Source: Lachnospiraceae bacterium
Lineage (GTDB): Bacteria > Bacillota > Clostridia > Lachnospirales > Lachnospiraceae
Reading direction: 5' to 3'
Length of the DNA: 43,443 bases
NCBI GenBank assembly: GCA_022769625.1
Contig: JALEJP010000056.1
Span: 1 to 43,443, forward strand
Made by a program: the position numbers and the translations under genes. Below the pieces are notes generated by a model. The model made no database searches and was not told where the DNA came from. It saw only the letters and a program-made list of their open reading frames with translations. Shown here one piece after another: positions 35,719 through 43,341 of this stretch; positions within the stretch are counted from its first letter, which is position 1, and the number at the start of each line of letters is the position of its first letter.

Positions 35719-36052
35719 AATTTCTGCTCCTTTCGTATATATATTTGCCGTTCCAAAAGTCTGCCTGCAACGAATGCATGACCCTTTGACTTTGATACCA
35801 TCTTATTACTGACAGTACTTCCTTTACAAGCTGTTTTTTCCAAAAAAACCACCAAAAAGCAGCAGGTAAATCTGGGTATAATGCCTTTTAAACCGGATGC
35901 TGTTTTCTTTTTCACTTTATTCTTTCAACTCTGCATCCATTTTGTCAAATTCCAGTATTTTTTCCGCTTCCTCACTTGCAAAATTACTTAAATTAGATTA
36001 AGATAATCAAGTATTCTATAAATAATCACCAAAGGAAAGGTAGGAAAATTAC
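35719..36052. other. Divergent intergenic region between fsa and a purine permease
   Basis: 334 bases, with the fsa ribosome site at the left end (AAAGGAG on the minus strand) and the permease site AGGAAAGG at the right. A weak plus-strand promoter may be TTGCAA (35976-35981), 17 bases and TAAGAT (35999-36004), or a TATAAA box at 36017-36022. A 66-codon open frame on the minus strand (35715-35915) lacks a ribosome site and is not credible. No purine riboswitch core is seen. Confidence 0.5.
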
Positions 36053-37423
36053 ATGGAAAAACTCTTCAAACTGAAGGAGCATGGTACTACTGTCAGCACC
36101 GAGATCATGGCCGGTATCACTACATTTATGACGATGGCCTACATTCTGGCAGTTAATCCAAACATCCTGTCCGCCTCCGGTATGGATCGCGGAGCCGTGT
36201 TTACTGCAACTGCACTGGCATCCTTCATTGCAACCTGTCTGATGGCTCTGCTGTCAAACTATCCATTTGTTCTGGCACCTGGTATGGGACTGAATGCATA
36301 CTTTGCTTATACCGTCGTTCTTGGTATGGGATATACCTGGGAGATGGCACTGGCAGCTGTATTCGTTGAAGGTATCATTTTCATCGTTCTGTCCCTCACC
36401 AACGTTCGTGAAGCAATTTTCAATGCCATCCCGATGAATCTGAAACATGCTGTATCCGTAGGTATCGGTCTGTTTATCGCATTTATCGGTCTGCAGAATG
36501 CCAAAATTGTTGTCAATAACGACTCCACACTGCTTGGACTCTTCTCTTTTAAAGGTTCTGTGGCAGCCGGTACTTTTAATTCCGAAGGAATCACCGTACT
36601 CCTTGCCATGATCGGTATCATCATCACAGCAATCATGCTGATTAAGAACATCAAGGGCGGCATTCTCTGGGGTATCCTGATTACCTGGGGACTTGGTATC
36701 ATCTGTCAGTTTACCGGTCTTTACGTGCCAAATGCAGAAGCCGGATTCTACAGCCTGCTTCCTGATTTTTCAAACGGCCTGTCCATTCCAAGTATGGCAC
36801 CAACCTTTATGAAAATGGATTTTTCCGTTGTATTTTCACTTGACTTTGTTGTCATTATGTTTGCTTTCCTGTTTGTCGATATGTTTGACACTCTGGGAAC
36901 CCTGATCGGTGTTGCTTCCAAAGCAGATATGCTGGACAAAGACGGCAAACTTCCGAAGATCAAAGGCGCGCTTCTTTCTGATGCCATCGGTACTTCCATA
37001 GGTGCTGTATGCGGTACATCCACCGTTACCACCTTCGTGGAAAGTGCTTCCGGTGTTGCAGAAGGCGGACGTACCGGTCTGACTGCACTTACAGCAGCGA
37101 TTCTTTTCGGTCTGTCTCTCTTCCTGTCACCGATTTTCCTGGCAATTCCGTCCTTTGCAACGGCTCCTGCACTGATTCTGGTTGGTTTCCTGATGCTGAC
37201 CTCTATCATCAAAATCGATTTTACAGACTACACCGAGTCCATTCCGTGTTTCATCGCAATCATCGCAATGCCGTTCATGTACAGTATTTCCGATGGTATC
37301 GCAATGGGCGTTATCTCTTACGTTGTAATCAATCTGGTAACCGGAAAATTCAAAGAAAAGAAGATCAGCGCACTGATGTATGTTCTGGCTGTTCTGTTTA
37401 TTCTGAAATATATTGTCCTGTAA
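36053..37423 (+). CDS. NCS2-type guanine/hypoxanthine (or adenine) permease
   Basis: 456 residues with about 12-14 membrane segments. It belongs to the AzgA-like branch (PbuG, PbuO, YjcD, AdeP), not the UraA/PbuX branch seen at 1155. Signatures are EIMAGITTFMTMAYILAVNP at the N-terminus, LAPGMGLNAYFAYTV, FVDMFDTLGTLIG and VCGTSTVTTFVESASGVAEGGRTGL. It should import hypoxanthine, guanine or adenine with protons; the substrate cannot be fixed further. It is a single gene, with a strong bidirectional terminator downstream. A ribosome site AGGAAAGGTAGG precedes the ATG. Confidence 0.92.
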   Translation: MEKLFKLKEHGTTVSTEIMAGITTFMTMAYILAVNPNILSASGMDRGAVFTATALASFIATCLMALLSNYPFVLAPGMGLNAYFAYTVVLGMGYTWEMALAAVFVEGIIFIVLSLTNVREAIFNAIPMNLKHAVSVGIGLFIAFIGLQNAKIVVNNDSTLLGLFSFKGSVAAGTFNSEGITVLLAMIGIIITAIMLIKNIKGGILWGILITWGLGIICQFTGLYVPNAEAGFYSLLPDFSNGLSIPSMAPTFMKMDFSVVFSLDFVVIMFAFLFVDMFDTLGTLIGVASKADMLDKDGKLPKIKGALLSDAIGTSIGAVCGTSTVTTFVESASGVAEGGRTGLTALTAAILFGLSLFLSPIFLAIPSFATAPALILVGFLMLTSIIKIDFTDYTESIPCFIAIIAMPFMYSISDGIAMGVISYVVINLVTGKFKEKKISALMYVLAVLFILKYIVL

Positions 37424-37478
37424 ACCGGGATGTGCATAGGCTTCGGGAAAGCTTTCACGGACTGCTTTCCTGCATATT

Positions 37479-37516
37479 AAAAAACGCAGAGGATCTCAAA
37501 TTCCTCTGCGTTTTTT
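37479..37516. terminator. Bidirectional terminator between permease and lipoprotein genes
   Basis: A perfect inverted repeat: AAAAAACGCAGAGGA (37479-37493) pairs with TCCTCTGCGTTTTTT (37502-37516) around an 8-base loop. The A and T tracts make it work in both directions. Confidence 0.93.
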
Positions 37517-37529
37517 CTTTCCTGTTGTT

Positions 37530-39569
37530 TTACATTTCCGGTTGTTCCACTTCATAATCGCTCCAGGATGTTTTTGTGGATGCTCCCTGGAGATCCACAC
37601 TGTTTTCATAGGAATCTACGGTTATTGTAATACTGCTTTCCCCTTCCACATAGACTGTCCCATCGCTCCCTTTTACAGTCACGGTATTTCCATCCTCGTC
37701 CTCCAGCTCTCCGGCACAATAAAGTGCACTTAAGGTGCTGTCTCCGGTCACGGTCCAGGTACAGTCTTCTCCTATATAGACATTACAGCTGCCATCTCCG
37801 CCGTTTCCTGCACAGCTGTCATCCTGAAGAACTGCACCCTCAAGCGTACTGTCTTCTGTCAGATAAGCATCCAGTTTACTGATACTGTCCCAGACAATAT
37901 CTCCTTCCATATCCTGATCAATGCCTGTAAACAGACAATCTGCTCCGTTTGCTCCGGATTGCCCCCAGCCCCTCTGATTTGCGTTTCCCGTACATCTCAG
38001 GAAAAACTCATGATCGGCCGCGTAGGTGATATCCACGTCCTCCAGAGTAATGGTTGACTCTGTATTCGTCGTATAGAACATGCCTCCGTTTCTTGCCGTC
38101 AACGAACCGCCCGTCATCTCGAAGGTACTGTTTCCTACTTCCGAATCACCTGACATGCTCTGATAAAGGATTACATTCCAGGTACAGTCATTTTGGTCGT
38201 CATCGCTCATATTTCCCGTGACTTCACAGTCATACAGGCGAAGTGTGTTTTTCCCTTCGATACAGACTGCTTCTGAACCATTTGCCGTAAGCGCAGCATC
38301 GTTGACTGTAATTTCCGCTGTACTGTAGACTGCCGGAGAGCCAACACCGTTTGAAACATAGCTTCCGCCGTCCACCGTCATCTTTCCGCCGCCTCTGTCA
38401 CTTCGAATGGCTGCCGCAGATTCTCCGTTCGTTTCCACATCCATATCCCAGGCACAAAGCGTTCCTCCCCCTGCCACGTGCAGGCCGCCTGAGGTGTCCT
38501 TCTGTGTAACTATTTCTGTTCCCAAAGCGTAGACCGTACCATCGCCATAAGCAAATATCCCTGCCGCTCCGGCTGCATTTGTATCAATGGAACTGTCACT
38601 GATATACGCGGTTCCATCTGTTGCCAGAATGGCAGCACCCACACCGTAAAAGCTGGACAGATCACCACCGGTACTGTCTGAAGAAATGCGCGAAACCGTT
38701 ACATCTGTCATACGAACAGCAGCCCCATCTGAAATGAGAATCGCATTTTCGTCTGTCCCGGAAGATGTGATCGTATCTCCGTCAAACTCTGTGTCAGAAG
38801 TACAGGCATTTACTGCTTCATAGCTGTCTACCCCATCCAGCGGTTGTTCCGGCTGCTCCGATGGTGCTCCACCTGACATGCCCATGACCATAATGCTGGC
38901 TGCGTTTCCATCCTCATCAAACGTTATAGCAACCGTATCTCCCTCTGAGAGATTGGAAAGAGTGATTTCCTCTGTTTCTCTCTGGGGTTTTTCACCTGTT
39001 CCCCTGTCCGGATATCCGGAACCGGCTTCACCTTCCAGAAATCCTTCACCATCTCCGGTTGGCGGCATATCACCTTTCTCCGGTTTTTCCGGCATCTGTC
39101 CGTCTTCCGGCATCGGCCCATCTTCCGGCATCTGCATCCTGCCGCCCATTCCCATGCGTGTAATAACAGTGGAATCCGTCAATGTGATTTCCTGCTCCTC
39201 ACCGGTTAATTCCAGCTGAGAAAAAAATCCCCGTTTCTGTCCCGGTTCTGCATTACTGCCATCGCCGGATTCCCCTGTACTCTGCGTTTCCGGAGCCTGC
39301 TCATCGCCAGTATCTCCTCTGTTTTCCTGACGCATCCCCTGCTTCATCGTACCAACCTTTATTGTTATAGTATGGTCTCCCACAGCACTGACCTCTCCAT
39401 AGACGTCTGCTTCCATTCCATAACCTGTTTTTTCGGAATCATCTGCATCCGTGGCTTCTGTTGATTCCGAGGCATTTTCCGTCACTGCAGCACTCTGTCC
39501 GCCGCATCCGGTTAAAGCTGTCATCCCAAGCGTAACACCAAGAAATACCGCAATATACTTTTTTTTCAT
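37530..39569 (-). CDS. Acidic surface lipoprotein with beta-helix-like repeats
   Basis: 679 residues from the ATG at 39569; a GTG at 39578 is too close to AAGGA to be the start. A lipobox LTGC (about 19-22) marks lipid anchoring. After a Ser/Thr/Glu-rich linker comes a Pro/Met-rich low-complexity stretch with repeated MPEDG units (about 145-200). From about 260 to 640 the sequence is a ladder of short beta-strand repeats rich in Asp, Asn, Gly, Ser and Thr (VRMTDVTVSRI, AYISDSSIDTN, MTVDGGSYVSN), typical of a right-handed beta-helix or carbohydrate-binding solenoid. No catalytic residues can be assigned. It is probably a surface polysaccharide-binding protein or adhesin. No TonB-like, sensor or transport partner is adjacent. 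Confidence 0.8.
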   Translation of the reverse strand: MKKKYIAVFLGVTLGMTALTGCGGQSAAVTENASESTEATDADDSEKTGYGMEADVYGEVSAVGDHTITIKVGTMKQGMRQENRGDTGDEQAPETQSTGESGDGSNAEPGQKRGFFSQLELTGEEQEITLTDSTVITRMGMGGRMQMPEDGPMPEDGQMPEKPEKGDMPPTGDGEGFLEGEAGSGYPDRGTGEKPQRETEEITLSNLSEGDTVAITFDEDGNAASIMVMGMSGGAPSEQPEQPLDGVDSYEAVNACTSDTEFDGDTITSSGTDENAILISDGAAVRMTDVTVSRISSDSTGGDLSSFYGVGAAILATDGTAYISDSSIDTNAAGAAGIFAYGDGTVYALGTEIVTQKDTSGGLHVAGGGTLCAWDMDVETNGESAAAIRSDRGGGKMTVDGGSYVSNGVGSPAVYSTAEITVNDAALTANGSEAVCIEGKNTLRLYDCEVTGNMSDDDQNDCTWNVILYQSMSGDSEVGNSTFEMTGGSLTARNGGMFYTTNTESTITLEDVDITYAADHEFFLRCTGNANQRGWGQSGANGADCLFTGIDQDMEGDIVWDSISKLDAYLTEDSTLEGAVLQDDSCAGNGGDGSCNVYIGEDCTWTVTGDSTLSALYCAGELEDEDGNTVTVKGSDGTVYVEGESSITITVDSYENSVDLQGASTKTSWSDYEVEQPEM

Positions 39570-39759
39570 CCTGTACACATCCTTTTTCTGATCTCAGACA
39601 ACCGAAAGCTTACACCAAATACCTTCCATTATCTGTTTTTGTTCCAGTATACTTTCTAAACTTTAAATCAACCTGAAATCAAACACCGGATTATGTGAAC
39701 ATTCTGTGATGAAAAAAACAGATACGTTTTCGTGCAGTATTCAGGCAGCCACTTTCTGC

Positions 39760-40788
39760 CTAGGAAAGCAGCTCCATAAGCTGATCAATATCCTCTTTTC
39801 TGGTTGCCCAGCTGGTAGCAAACCGTACCACCGTATGATTTGCGTCGTACCGTTCCCAGAAGCTGAACTTTACCTTTTCCTGCAGACGGGTCATTTCATC
39901 GTTTTCCAGGATGATAAACTGCTGATTGGTTGGCGATTCCAGAAAAAACGTGTATCCCTTCTTCCGGAATCCCTCTTTTAAATATTCTGCCATATCAATG
40001 GCATGTCTGCTGATATCAAAATACAGATTATCGGTAAAAAGTGTTTCAAACTGAATTCCAAACAAGCGTCCCTTGGCCAGAAGCGCACCTCGCTGCTTGA
40101 TCTGTGTAAAGAAATGCCTGGGCACCTTTTTTCCGGTAAAAACAAGTGCTTCCCCGCACAGAGCTCCCACCTTTGTTCCGCCGATATAAAAAGCATCACA
40201 ATACTCTGCAATCAGCGGCAAAGTCACATCCGTCTCCCTGCTCATCAGCCCGTACCCCAGACGTGCGCCATCCATATACAACGGAATATCATAGCTTCGG
40301 CATATTTCGGAAATCTTTCTCAGTTCCTCTTTTGTGTATAACGTTCCATATTCTGTCGGATGAGAGATGTATACCATCCCCGGAAATACCATGTGCTCAT
40401 GATTGACATCTGCCCAGAATTCAGAAAGATAATCTTTTAGTTCCTCCGCCATGATTTTTCCCTCATGCTGCGGTATTTCCAGAACTTTATGTCCTGCATA
40501 CTCGATCGCCCCGGCTTCGTGTGCATTGATATGTCCTGTTTTTGCCGACACAACACCTTCGTAGTCATTTAACATGGTTCCGATTACCGCTGCGTTTGTC
40601 TGCGTTCCACCATTCAGAAAAAAAATTTCCGCTTCCGGGCACGCACAGACCTCCCGTATTTTCTTCCTGGCATTTTCGCTGTGTGAATCCATGCCATAGG
40701 CGGATAAACTTTCCAGATTTGTCTCCAGAAGACGCTGCAAAATCTTTTCCTGTGCCCCTTCCGAATAATCGTTTTCAAATGACAGCAT
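39760..40788 (-). CDS. Threonine-aldolase-like PLP enzyme
   Basis: 342 residues from the ATG at 40788, which has AAAGGAG 7 bases upstream. It is a fold-type I PLP enzyme of the beta-eliminating lyase / low-specificity L-threonine aldolase group. Visible motifs: FLNGGTQTNAAV (cofactor phosphate contacts), SHPTEYGTLY, LYMDGARLGYGL (the Asp that holds the pyridine nitrogen) and YIGGTKVGAL, where Lys near 225 binds PLP. It should split L-threonine or L-allo-threonine to glycine and acetaldehyde. The exact amino-acid preference cannot be read. It is downstream of the FnIII fragment on the same strand, and a terminator within that fragment separates them. Confidence 0.9.
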   Translation of the reverse strand: MLSFENDYSEGAQEKILQRLLETNLESLSAYGMDSHSENARKKIREVCACPEAEIFFLNGGTQTNAAVIGTMLNDYEGVVSAKTGHINAHEAGAIEYAGHKVLEIPQHEGKIMAEELKDYLSEFWADVNHEHMVFPGMVYISHPTEYGTLYTKEELRKISEICRSYDIPLYMDGARLGYGLMSRETDVTLPLIAEYCDAFYIGGTKVGALCGEALVFTGKKVPRHFFTQIKQRGALLAKGRLFGIQFETLFTDNLYFDISRHAIDMAEYLKEGFRKKGYTFFLESPTNQQFIILENDEMTRLQEKVKFSFWERYDANHTVVRFATSWATRKEDIDQLMELLS

Positions 40789-40869
40789 ATTTTTCTCCTT
40801 TCCTGTTTCATTCCACAAATACTTTACTTCTTTTTGATTCTTTTCAACAGACTCCTGGACAGATAAAAT

Positions 40870-41214
40870 CTATGCCAAAAAGAAGGCAGAACTGGTCTGT
40901 TTCGCAGTTCTGCCTTCAACAATCCGATAAGCCTTTACCCGTATATCATAGGTCTTCTTGCCCGTCAGTTTACGAAGCGTTTTCGCTGTGGCAGTACTGC
41001 TTTTTACGGTAATTTCCTTTGCACCTCGGAAGCCTGAACGTACCGCATACTGAATCACATATCCTTCCGTTCCTTCAACTTTAGACCATCTTACTTCGGC
41101 TTTGTTCTTTCCTGCCTTTACGGACTGGATGATGACTCCGGAGTGCCTGAATTCTTCCACAGCCACCTGATATATGAGAAAAAAAGTCAAAATCAATAAA
41201 GAATATCTAAATGA
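40870..41214 (-). pseudogene. Broken C-terminal FnIII fragment of a surface protein
   Basis: Read on the minus strand the frame gives SVKAGKNKAEVRWSKVEGTE, then GYVIQYAVRSGFRGAKEITV and KKTYDIRVKAYRIVEGRT. This is an FnIII domain like the C-terminal ones of the 13639 and 19157 proteins. No ATG opens it; the frame begins after a TAA at 41217-41215, and the only start codon before the domain, a TTG at 41196, has no ribosome site. Its last codons (SSAFFLA-stop) lie in a terminator hairpin, so the final strand of the domain is lost. It is probably the tail of a deleted surface protein gene. Confidence 0.65.
40877..40917 (-). terminator. Terminator inside the end of the FnIII fragment
   Basis: GAAGGCAGAACTG (40882-40894) pairs perfectly with CAGTTCTGCCTTC (40905-40917) around a 10-base loop. 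TTTTT follows on the minus strand (40877-40881). It overlaps the last 16 codons of the FnIII frame. Confidence 0.85.
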
Positions 41215-41464
41215 TTATGACCGAAGGCATCAAACAGCTTTCGGTCATAATCGTTTCGATTCATGTGATATGAGCCAAGGGACAAATGAACATAAAAACA
41301 TGCTTGCATGTATTTTTATGTCTATGAGGCCCGCAAAACATGAGCAAACAGCCATTTTTCGCAGAAAAATGAGCGGATTGCGAATGTTTTCGTCGATTTT
41401 GGGAGTGCAAAGCACGAAAAAATCGACGTTAGGCTCATTTGTCGGGCAACTCATTTTATCTAAA
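41204..41464. mobile_element. Candidate MITE-like or structured RNA element
   Basis: An 8-base direct repeat, TATCTAAA, lies at 41204-41211 and 41457-41464. Just inside, imperfect inverted ends can be aligned (AAATGATTATGACCGA at the left with the reverse complement of 41442-41456). Within it a 13-base hairpin (41213-41225 with 41240-41252) is followed by a multi-branched fold at 41267-41460. No transposase is coded, and both strands are open by chance. A mobile element without its own transposase, or a structured RNA, would each explain the pattern. Confidence 0.5.
41267..41460. repeat. Cloverleaf-like multi-branched fold
   Basis: Closing stem: ATGAG (41270-41274) with CTCAT (41450-41454), a 6x6 internal loop, then GACAAATGA (41281-41289) with TCATTTGTC (41435-41443). 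Arm 1: 41290-41303 with 41306-41321 (14 pairs, one TA bulge). Arm 2: AAAACAT (41335-41341) with ATGTTTT (41384-41390), holding CATTTTTC (41353-41360) with GAAAAATG (41364-41371). Arm 3: CGTCGATTTT (41391-41400) with AAAATCGACG (41419-41428), with GTGC/GCAC inside. ATGAGCC (41270-41276) can instead pair with GGCTCAT (41432-41438). Confidence 0.7.
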
Positions 41465-41481
41465 CACGAAAAATAGGGATT

Positions 41482-41939
41482 CTACTTCAACTTCATGCCA
41501 TCACCAAATGCTTTACCTACAACGTCACCAAGCCCTGTGTATGTATTATTGCAAGGATCAAAGGCAATAGGTCTCAGTTTTTTAGGATCAATCCTTCCAT
41601 CTGTAATTACAGATTCATCTGCACATACATTTACAATTTCTCCAACAAGGATTCCGTCTTCAAAACTTTTTACTTTGCATTCAAGAGCCATTGGAAGTTC
41701 ATCAATAAGAGGAGCATCTACTCTGGTGCTCTACGTTGCATGAAATCCTGACTTCTCAAATTTGTCAGATTCTCTGTTGTCTTGTGCTCTGAAAGGCTGA
41801 TTGTAATTTCCTGATAATCTGTGATCATACCCCATGCAGCATTCATTGCATTAGGCACTCCATTTTCATCATATGTGCCAATAATAAGTACTGGCATCGG
41901 AAACAGGAAAGGTTTTGCACCAAAATCAATTCTACTCAT
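41482..41939 (-). pseudogene. Broken flavin reductase-like (flavoredoxin family) gene
   Basis: The 5' half (ATG at 41939 with AAGGAGAAAG upstream) reads MSRIDFGAKPFLFPMPVLII, then GTYDENGVPNAMNAAWGMIT up to HKTTENL near 41766. The frame then shifts. The 3' half resumes as DKFEKSGFHAT, an in-frame TAG, then STRVDAPLIDELPMALECKV to the stop at 41482. Intact relatives are about 185-190 residues, and roughly 30-40 codons are missing at the junction. The gene therefore carries a deletion with frameshift plus a nonsense codon. Intact enzymes bind FMN and reduce flavins or small oxidants. It lies 11 bases after the aldo/keto reductase and was probably co-transcribed with it. Confidence 0.8.
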
Positions 41940-41950
41940 AATCTTTCTCC

Positions 41951-42838
41951 TTACCAATTTTTCTTTTCGTTTTCACTACAATTATTTTTCTTACGCTCTT
42001 CAACCATCTTCACAAACCATTCTACCATTGCAGGGTCCTGATGTGAGAAGAAACTTGAGGTTGCTGTGTCGAGTCCTGCAATCGTATTCATTTCCTCATC
42101 TGTCAATGTAAAGTCAAATACATTGAAGTTTTCTACTATTCTTTCATAGTGGGTAGATTTCGGAATTACTACCATCCCCCTCTGGATATTCCATCTGAGC
42201 ATTACCTGAGCTGTTGTCTTACCATATTTGTCACCGATAACTTTAATCACTTCATTATCGAATGTATTCCTACGTCCTTCTCCAAATGGTGCCCATGCCT
42301 CTAACTGCACATCGTATTTGTCAGCATACTCTTTCAGCTGCTTCTGTTGGTTAAAGATATGTACTTCCATCTGGTTAATCATTGGCTTAATGCGATTGAA
42401 ATTCACAAACTCCACCATTCTGTCCACATAGAAATTAGAAATACCAATAGCTCTGATTTTTCCTTCTTCATACAAATCTTCGAGCGCTCTCCATGCTCCA
42501 TACGCATCACCAAACGGCTGATGAAGAAGTACAAGATCAAGATACTCTGTCTGCAGTTTCTTCATGGATTCAAGTACAGAATTCCTGGCATTTTCATAGC
42601 CATAATGTTCAATCCATACTTTTGTGGTAAGGAAAATTTCCTCACGCGAAATTCCGCTTTTTTTAATGGCAGAACCCACTTTCTCTTCATTAAAATAAGA
42701 CTGTGCCGTATCAATCAAGCGGTAGCCTGCTTTCAGAGCGTCCAACACACAACGCTCACACTCTTCCTTTGTCACCTGATATACTCCATAACCCAACTGT
42801 GGCATTTTTACACCATTACTTAGGATCCTATATTCCAT
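41951..42838 (-). CDS. Aldo/keto reductase (2,5-diketo-D-gluconate reductase type)
   Basis: 295 residues. This branch of the AKR family differs from the YghZ-type enzyme at 27660. The catalytic tetrad is intact: Asp and Tyr in LIDTAQSYFNEE, Lys in TTKVW and His in LLHQPFGD. NADPH-binding motifs are GISNFYVDRM and VVIPKSTHYERIVEN. The Lys-rich C-terminus (KMVEERKKNNCSENEKKNW) is an extension beyond the barrel. It should reduce small aldehydes or ketones. The ATG at 42838 has AAGGAGG upstream. It is divergent from a MerR gene, with a MerR-type promoter between, and the broken flavin reductase gene follows. Base composition is AT-richer than the central window. Confidence 0.9.
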   Translation of the reverse strand: MEYRILSNGVKMPQLGYGVYQVTKEECERCVLDALKAGYRLIDTAQSYFNEEKVGSAIKKSGISREEIFLTTKVWIEHYGYENARNSVLESMKKLQTEYLDLVLLHQPFGDAYGAWRALEDLYEEGKIRAIGISNFYVDRMVEFVNFNRIKPMINQMEVHIFNQQKQLKEYADKYDVQLEAWAPFGEGRRNTFDNEVIKVIGDKYGKTTAQVMLRWNIQRGMVVIPKSTHYERIVENFNVFDFTLTDEEMNTIAGLDTATSSFFSHQDPAMVEWFVKMVEERKKNNCSENEKKNW

Positions 42839-42862
42839 AGAAAAAACCTCCTTGAAATTATT

Positions 42863-42879
42863 CTGTATCTATGATACAG
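42863..42879. repeat. Inverted repeat in the leader of the aldo/keto reductase gene
   Basis: CTGTATC-TAT-GATACAG is a perfect 7-3-7 inverted repeat between the promoter and start codon. A GTATC half-site overlaps the -10 box nearby. It may be a second regulator site or a leader hairpin. Confidence 0.55.
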
Positions 42880-42883
42880 TCCA

Positions 42884-42914
42884 ATTGTATCAATCGGTAG
42901 TTACTACCGGTCAA
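42884..42914 (-). promoter_or_regulatory. MerR-type promoter with 19-base spacer (second copy of the design)
   Basis: On the minus strand TTGACC (complement of 42909-42914) and TACAAT (complement of 42884-42889) lie 19 bases apart. The perfect palindrome CGGTAGTTACTACCG (42895-42909) fills the spacer. It drives the aldo/keto reductase and faces away from the MerR gene. Confidence 0.88.
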
Positions 42915-42942
42915 GTACTTTTTAATATTTCGGAGGAAAAAT

Positions 42943-43341
42943 ATGTTTACGATGAAACAAGCATGCGAGCAAACACAGTTGCCATATGAAACACTGAAAT
43001 TTTACTGCAATCAGGGACTCGTTCCCAATGTCAAGCGCGACAAAAATAATCACCGCATCTTTGACAAAAGAGATATTTCCTGGATTAAAAGCTTAAACTG
43101 TCTTAAAAATTGTGGCATGAGTATTTCTGAAATGAAAGAATATATCAATCTTTGCCTTGCAGGTGAATCTACTATTCCAGAGCGAAAAGCGATTCTTGAC
43201 ATCAAACGTACTGCTCTGTTAGAACAATTAAAACAGGTTCAGGACTGTATTGATTACATCGACTGGAAACAAGGTTTCTATGATGATGTTTTGTCTGGAA
43301 AAACCAAGTATTACAGCAACCTAATTAACACAAATAATTAG
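42943..43341 (+). CDS. MerR-family regulator of the second aldo/keto reductase
   Basis: 132 residues. GGAGG at 42932-42936 precedes the ATG. The winged helix MFTMKQACEQTQLPYETLKFYCNQGLVPNVKRDKNNHRIFDKRDISWI is MerR-type, with FYCNQGL in place of the usual YYEELGL. A dimerisation helix (about 75-115) follows. The C-terminus is short, with no evident metal-binding cysteine cluster. It should act on the palindrome at 42895-42909. Sequence identity to the first MerR protein is low, so this is not a recent duplication even though the layout matches. Confidence 0.88.
   Translation: MFTMKQACEQTQLPYETLKFYCNQGLVPNVKRDKNNHRIFDKRDISWIKSLNCLKNCGMSISEMKEYINLCLAGESTIPERKAILDIKRTALLEQLKQVQDCIDYIDWKQGFYDDVLSGKTKYYSNLINTNN

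Noticed and set aside
35719-36052. Purine riboswitch upstream of the second purine permease
   Set aside because: I looked for the paired loops and conserved TATA-type core of guanine/adenine aptamers and saw none; the first permease also has no room for one.
39743-39761. Small hairpin AGGCAG/CTGCCT over the aldolase stop codon
   Set aside because: Only six pairs and no T-run on either strand, so it is not a convincing terminator.
41174-41476. Open frames on both strands across the cloverleaf element
   Set aside because: They follow from the inverted repeats; neither has a ribosome site, and the two strands are equally open, which argues for non-coding DNA.
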